DNA of 9,706 bases from the NCBI GenBank assembly GCA_003513015.1, contig DOTA01000449.1, positions 1 to 9,706 on the forward strand, in the 5' to 3' direction. The notes below the pieces were generated by a model, which was not told where the DNA came from, did not search any database, and saw only the letters and a list, made by a program, of their open reading frames with translations. This DNA is from Chloroflexota bacterium. GTDB taxonomy: Bacteria; Chloroflexota; Anaerolineae; Anaerolineales; UBA11858. This document shows positions 7,582 to 9,706 of this stretch, piece after piece. The first letter of the stretch is position 1, and every line of letters starts with the position of its first letter. Both the position numbers and the translations under genes were made by a program.

Positions 7582-8785
7582 GAATACCCGACCTCGCTGT
7601 GCCGGGCAAACCAAAGCCGGCAACCCCTGTAAGAATTTTGCCGTCGCAGGTGAAGTATTTTGTCGCTTACATCTGCCAGAATCATCCCCTGAAACGAACA
7701 AAGAACAAGAACAACGTTTGCGCGCCGAATTGCGGCAAGAACTGGACGATTTAGTGCGGCGCTTGCGAGCCTTACGCCCTGATTACGAACCTCCGGCCTT
7801 CTCGCCCCAAAACATGCTCGATATGCTCAAGCGCAATCTGCCGGGTTTGCCTTCCCGGCCGCACTTCGGGATATCGGAGCGCTTGCGCGAAACCCTGGGT
7901 GAAGATTTCGATGCCTTTGACCTCGAAACCTGGAAGGGATTGTGGTTCATGATTAACTACTCCCTCCAATACCAGGCCGATTTTGTCAAACGGCGTTTTA
8001 CGGGCGAATATGAAACCGATGAATATGGCCTGGATTGGGAATTCGTGGAAGTTGTGGTGCCTTTCTTTGAATTCATGTACAAAAAATATTTTCGGGTTTC
8101 AACCAGCGGTTTAGAAAACATCCCCGAAATGGGGCGCGCCTTGTTGGTCTCTAACCACTCCGGGCAACTCCCTTGGGATGGAGCGATGGTAGCCACCGCA
8201 CTTTACACCGAACATCCTGCCCAAAGGCTCACACGCACGCTATACGCCACATGGTTCCCCACATTGCCGTTCTTCTCCACCATATTGGAACGCGGTGGTC
8301 AGGTGATGGCTACCGTTGACAACGGCACCCGCCTTTTAGAGCGAGATGAACTCGTTGCCGTTTTCCCCGAAGGCTACAAAGGCGTAGGCAAACTCTTCAA
8401 AGATCGCTACAAACTGGCACGTTTCGGGCGCGGCGGTTTTATCAAAATGGCGCTCGATACCCAGGCCCCCATGATCCCGGTTTCGGTGGTTGGCGCCGAA
8501 GAAAGCTACGTATCCCTCTACAAATCGCAAACCTTAGCCAAAATCACCGGGTTCCCCTTCTTCCCCATCTCGCTCACCTTCCCCTGGTTGGGGCTGCTGG
8601 GCTTCGTGCCCTTCCCCACCAAATGGTACATCGACTTTGGCGATCCGATCCCCACAGATAGTTATAGTCTTGATGCCAGCCAAAATCTGGTGTTAGTTTC
8701 ACAGCTTTCCGATCAAGTGCGCAATATCGTGCAAGAAATGATCAACCAGCGGCTAGCCCAGCGCCGTTCGGTCTTTTTCGGATAA
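7574..8785 (+). CDS. Lysophospholipid-type acyltransferase with N-terminal zinc-knuckle motif
   Basis: A 403-residue protein likely to transfer an acyl group to a glycerolipid or other alcohol at the membrane surface. The catalytic block is SNHSGQLPWDG with H195 and D202. The H-x6-D spacing differs from the usual H-x4-D of PlsC but resembles the MGAT-like LPLAT branch. The second conserved block is FPEG at 264-267. A hydrophobic stretch (FPISLTFPWLGLLGFVPFP) follows near 335-353 and may seat the enzyme on the membrane. Residues 9-33 hold C9-x9-C19-x10-C30-x2-H33 within CAGQTKAGNPCKNF, a small zinc-binding pattern, followed by a charged coiled-coil-like helix (43-66). The start at 7574 overlaps the previous stop by 8 bp and has GGAGG at 7560-7564. 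Longer in-frame upstream sequence lies inside the epimerase gene and is not favoured. Acceptor lipid unknown. Confidence 0.87.
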   Translation: MSENTRPRCAGQTKAGNPCKNFAVAGEVFCRLHLPESSPETNKEQEQRLRAELRQELDDLVRRLRALRPDYEPPAFSPQNMLDMLKRNLPGLPSRPHFGISERLRETLGEDFDAFDLETWKGLWFMINYSLQYQADFVKRRFTGEYETDEYGLDWEFVEVVVPFFEFMYKKYFRVSTSGLENIPEMGRALLVSNHSGQLPWDGAMVATALYTEHPAQRLTRTLYATWFPTLPFFSTILERGGQVMATVDNGTRLLERDELVAVFPEGYKGVGKLFKDRYKLARFGRGGFIKMALDTQAPMIPVSVVGAEESYVSLYKSQTLAKITGFPFFPISLTFPWLGLLGFVPFPTKWYIDFGDPIPTDSYSLDASQNLVLVSQLSDQVRNIVQEMINQRLAQRRSVFFG

Positions 8786-8789
8786 AAAT

Positions 8790-9191
8790 ATGCCCTTTTT
8801 CAACAACGCCGAACAAGTTTACAGCACCATGCAAGCGCTTTTCGAGCACCTGCGCCACGAAACCCCGAACCCGGTCGATACGCTGGTTTCGTCCCGTCTG
8901 AACATCCTCATTACGCTCAGCGATCCTGAAGCCCACATCAATATCAACGGCCGGAAACGCCCCGTTGAAGTCAAATACGGCACCACCAATGGACGCGCCG
9001 ATCTGGAAATCTCCATGACCGCTGACCAACTACATCAGATTTTGTTGGATGAATACTCGATCAAAACTGGGTTTGCCAATGGTGAATTGAAAGTGCGCGG
9101 CCCAGTGTGGAAGACACTGGCCTTTGCGGATATTTTCATCCAGGGTAGAACCTACTACCCCGAGGTGTTGCGGGAACAAGGTTTGGGCTGA
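8790..9191 (+). CDS. SCP2-like sterol/lipid carrier protein
   Basis: A 133-residue single-domain protein that resembles the SCP2 family, which binds fatty acyl-CoA, sterols or other lipids in a hydrophobic tunnel. The family pattern is visible in ADLEISMTADQLHQILLDE (70-88), the glycine turn GFANGELKVRGPV (94-106) and the final helix WKTLAFADIF (107-116). No signal peptide or membrane segment is present, so it should be cytosolic. It begins 4 bp after the acyltransferase stop with no recognisable Shine-Dalgarno sequence, so it probably relies on translational coupling. A strong terminator follows at 9228-9267, making it the last gene of the operon. Carrier of the substrate or product of the acyltransferase is a reasonable inference, not shown. 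Confidence 0.85.
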   Translation: MPFFNNAEQVYSTMQALFEHLRHETPNPVDTLVSSRLNILITLSDPEAHININGRKRPVEVKYGTTNGRADLEISMTADQLHQILLDEYSIKTGFANGELKVRGPVWKTLAFADIFIQGRTYYPEVLREQGLG

Positions 9192-9227
9192 ATCCGCACC
9201 CCAGGGTTAGAATCACCCCCAAAACCG

Positions 9228-9267
9228 GTCTGGGATCCTCTCTGAGGATCCCAGACTTTTTCTTTTT
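9228..9267 (+). terminator. Strong intrinsic terminator of the lipid operon
   Basis: A perfect 13-bp stem GTCTGGGATCCTC/GAGGATCCCAGAC (9228-9240 and 9244-9256) with a 3-nt loop is followed by TTTTTCTTTTT. The T-tract runs into the stop codon of the convergent gene at 9266. On the minus strand only CGGTTTTGG follows the stem, so any reverse activity should be weaker. Confidence 0.95.
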
Positions 9268-9706
9268 AGCTCATTTGCTCCAAAATCATATCCAACTGAG
9301 CTAATGATTGGCTCAAACGACATTGAGTCGAATCCTTGCGCCCGCGGCCGCATCCCGACTGACGGGCCTCCAGCACTCTTTGCAGCACCCCCGGGTCGTA
9401 ACCGGAATTTTGGATTTCCGCCAGTTCTTGAATCACCAAGCGCCGGGTAATGGGGATATTGTGGCGCGCCAGAATTTGTTTATAGGTTGGGAAATCCTCG
9501 GCCAGATCGATGGTGACGGCTTCAAAACCGTGCCGGGCCACCGTGAGGCGCGAAGAGTAACGCATAATGTTGTAGAAAAATATCTGAAAATCATCCGCGT
9601 GCGGCTCGATCAGGATAATATCAACATCGGAGTGCTGACGGCGCAAATGCTTGACATGGTAATGCAGGCTGGAATGCCCGATAATACGGGTAACCTGATT
9701 AGAGAT
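9266..9706 (-). CDS. C-terminal part of an unidentified protein, possibly patatin-like (5' partial)
   Basis: The reading frame is open to the right edge of the window, so these 146 residues are the C-terminal end of a longer protein. The visible part begins ISNQVTRIIGHSSLHYHVKH and continues with a segment VDIILIEPHADDF, followed by IFFYNIMRYSSRLTVARHG. The last 30 residues are polar with two cysteines. An in-frame TTG at 9646 could be read as a start but lacks a ribosome binding site and would cut into continuous coding sequence. The DIILIEP...DD...F..N.M.YSSR pattern recalls the C-terminal region of bacterial patatin-like phospholipases, as far as I remember that family. The catalytic GxSxG and DG/A motifs would lie outside the window, so this naming is tentative. 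It faces the lipid operon tail to tail. Confidence 0.6.
   Translation of the reverse strand: MSNQVTRIIGHSSLHYHVKHLRRQHSDVDIILIEPHADDFQIFFYNIMRYSSRLTVARHGFEAVTIDLAEDFPTYKQILARHNIPITRRLVIQELAEIQNSGYDPGVLQRVLEARQSGCGRGRKDSTQCRLSQSLAQLDMILEQMS

Noticed and set aside
9644..9646. TTG as the start of the last minus-strand gene
   Set aside because: The frame continues without a stop to the window edge and encodes plausible protein upstream, so the gene is simply cut by the window.

Overview
The window looks like chromosomal DNA of a free-living bacterium, most likely a Chloroflexota member of the Anaerolineae type. This is an inference from gene content: an amino-acid permease fused to two universal-stress domains, a PhaR-like regulator next to a phasin, and an SDR–acyltransferase–SCP2 lipid cluster. 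Composition is near-balanced and there are clear Shine-Dalgarno sites and intrinsic terminators. I see no rRNA, tRNA, insertion sequence, CRISPR array or phage gene. It reads as core or near-core chromosome rather than a mobile island.

Layout. (1) Positions 1-2221 (+) hold the 3' part of an APC-type permease with two C-terminal Usp domains. (2) Positions 2315-3007 (+) encode an all-helical, HEAT-like protein of unknown role, ended by a textbook terminator. (3) Positions 3135-4628 (+) are zwf, glucose-6-phosphate dehydrogenase, with its own TATAAT box and strong ribosome binding site. (4) Positions 4640-6251 (-) form a polyhydroxyalkanoate (PHA)-type block. From the promoter inward it holds a phasin-like gene with its own promoter and terminator, then a two-gene unit of a PhaR-like regulator and an SRPBCC/DUF1997-like protein. 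(5) Positions 6252-6507 are a divergent promoter region. (6) Positions 6508-9191 (+) form a tight three-gene operon: an NAD-dependent epimerase/SDR, a lysophospholipid-type acyltransferase with an N-terminal zinc-knuckle motif, and an SCP2-like lipid carrier. It ends in a 13-bp-stem terminator. (7) Positions 9266-9706 (-) hold the 3' end of a gene that runs off the right edge.

How the parts fit. The most interesting signal is regulatory. The phasin promoter (TTGACT, 16 bp, TATAAT, minus strand) carries two related 21-bp palindromes built on TTATGACGCA-N-TGCGTCATAA. One fills the -35/-10 spacer and the other covers the start-site region, which is classic repressor-operator geometry. The PhaR-like protein has a C-terminal segment clearly related in sequence to the neighbouring phasin, so regulator and structural protein appear to share a granule-binding or oligomerisation domain. 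No PHA synthase lies in the window, so whether this block serves PHA granules or another function stays open. The rightward operon looks like a lipid-modifying unit: a dehydrogenase-like enzyme, an acyltransferase and a lipid-binding carrier made in coupled translation.
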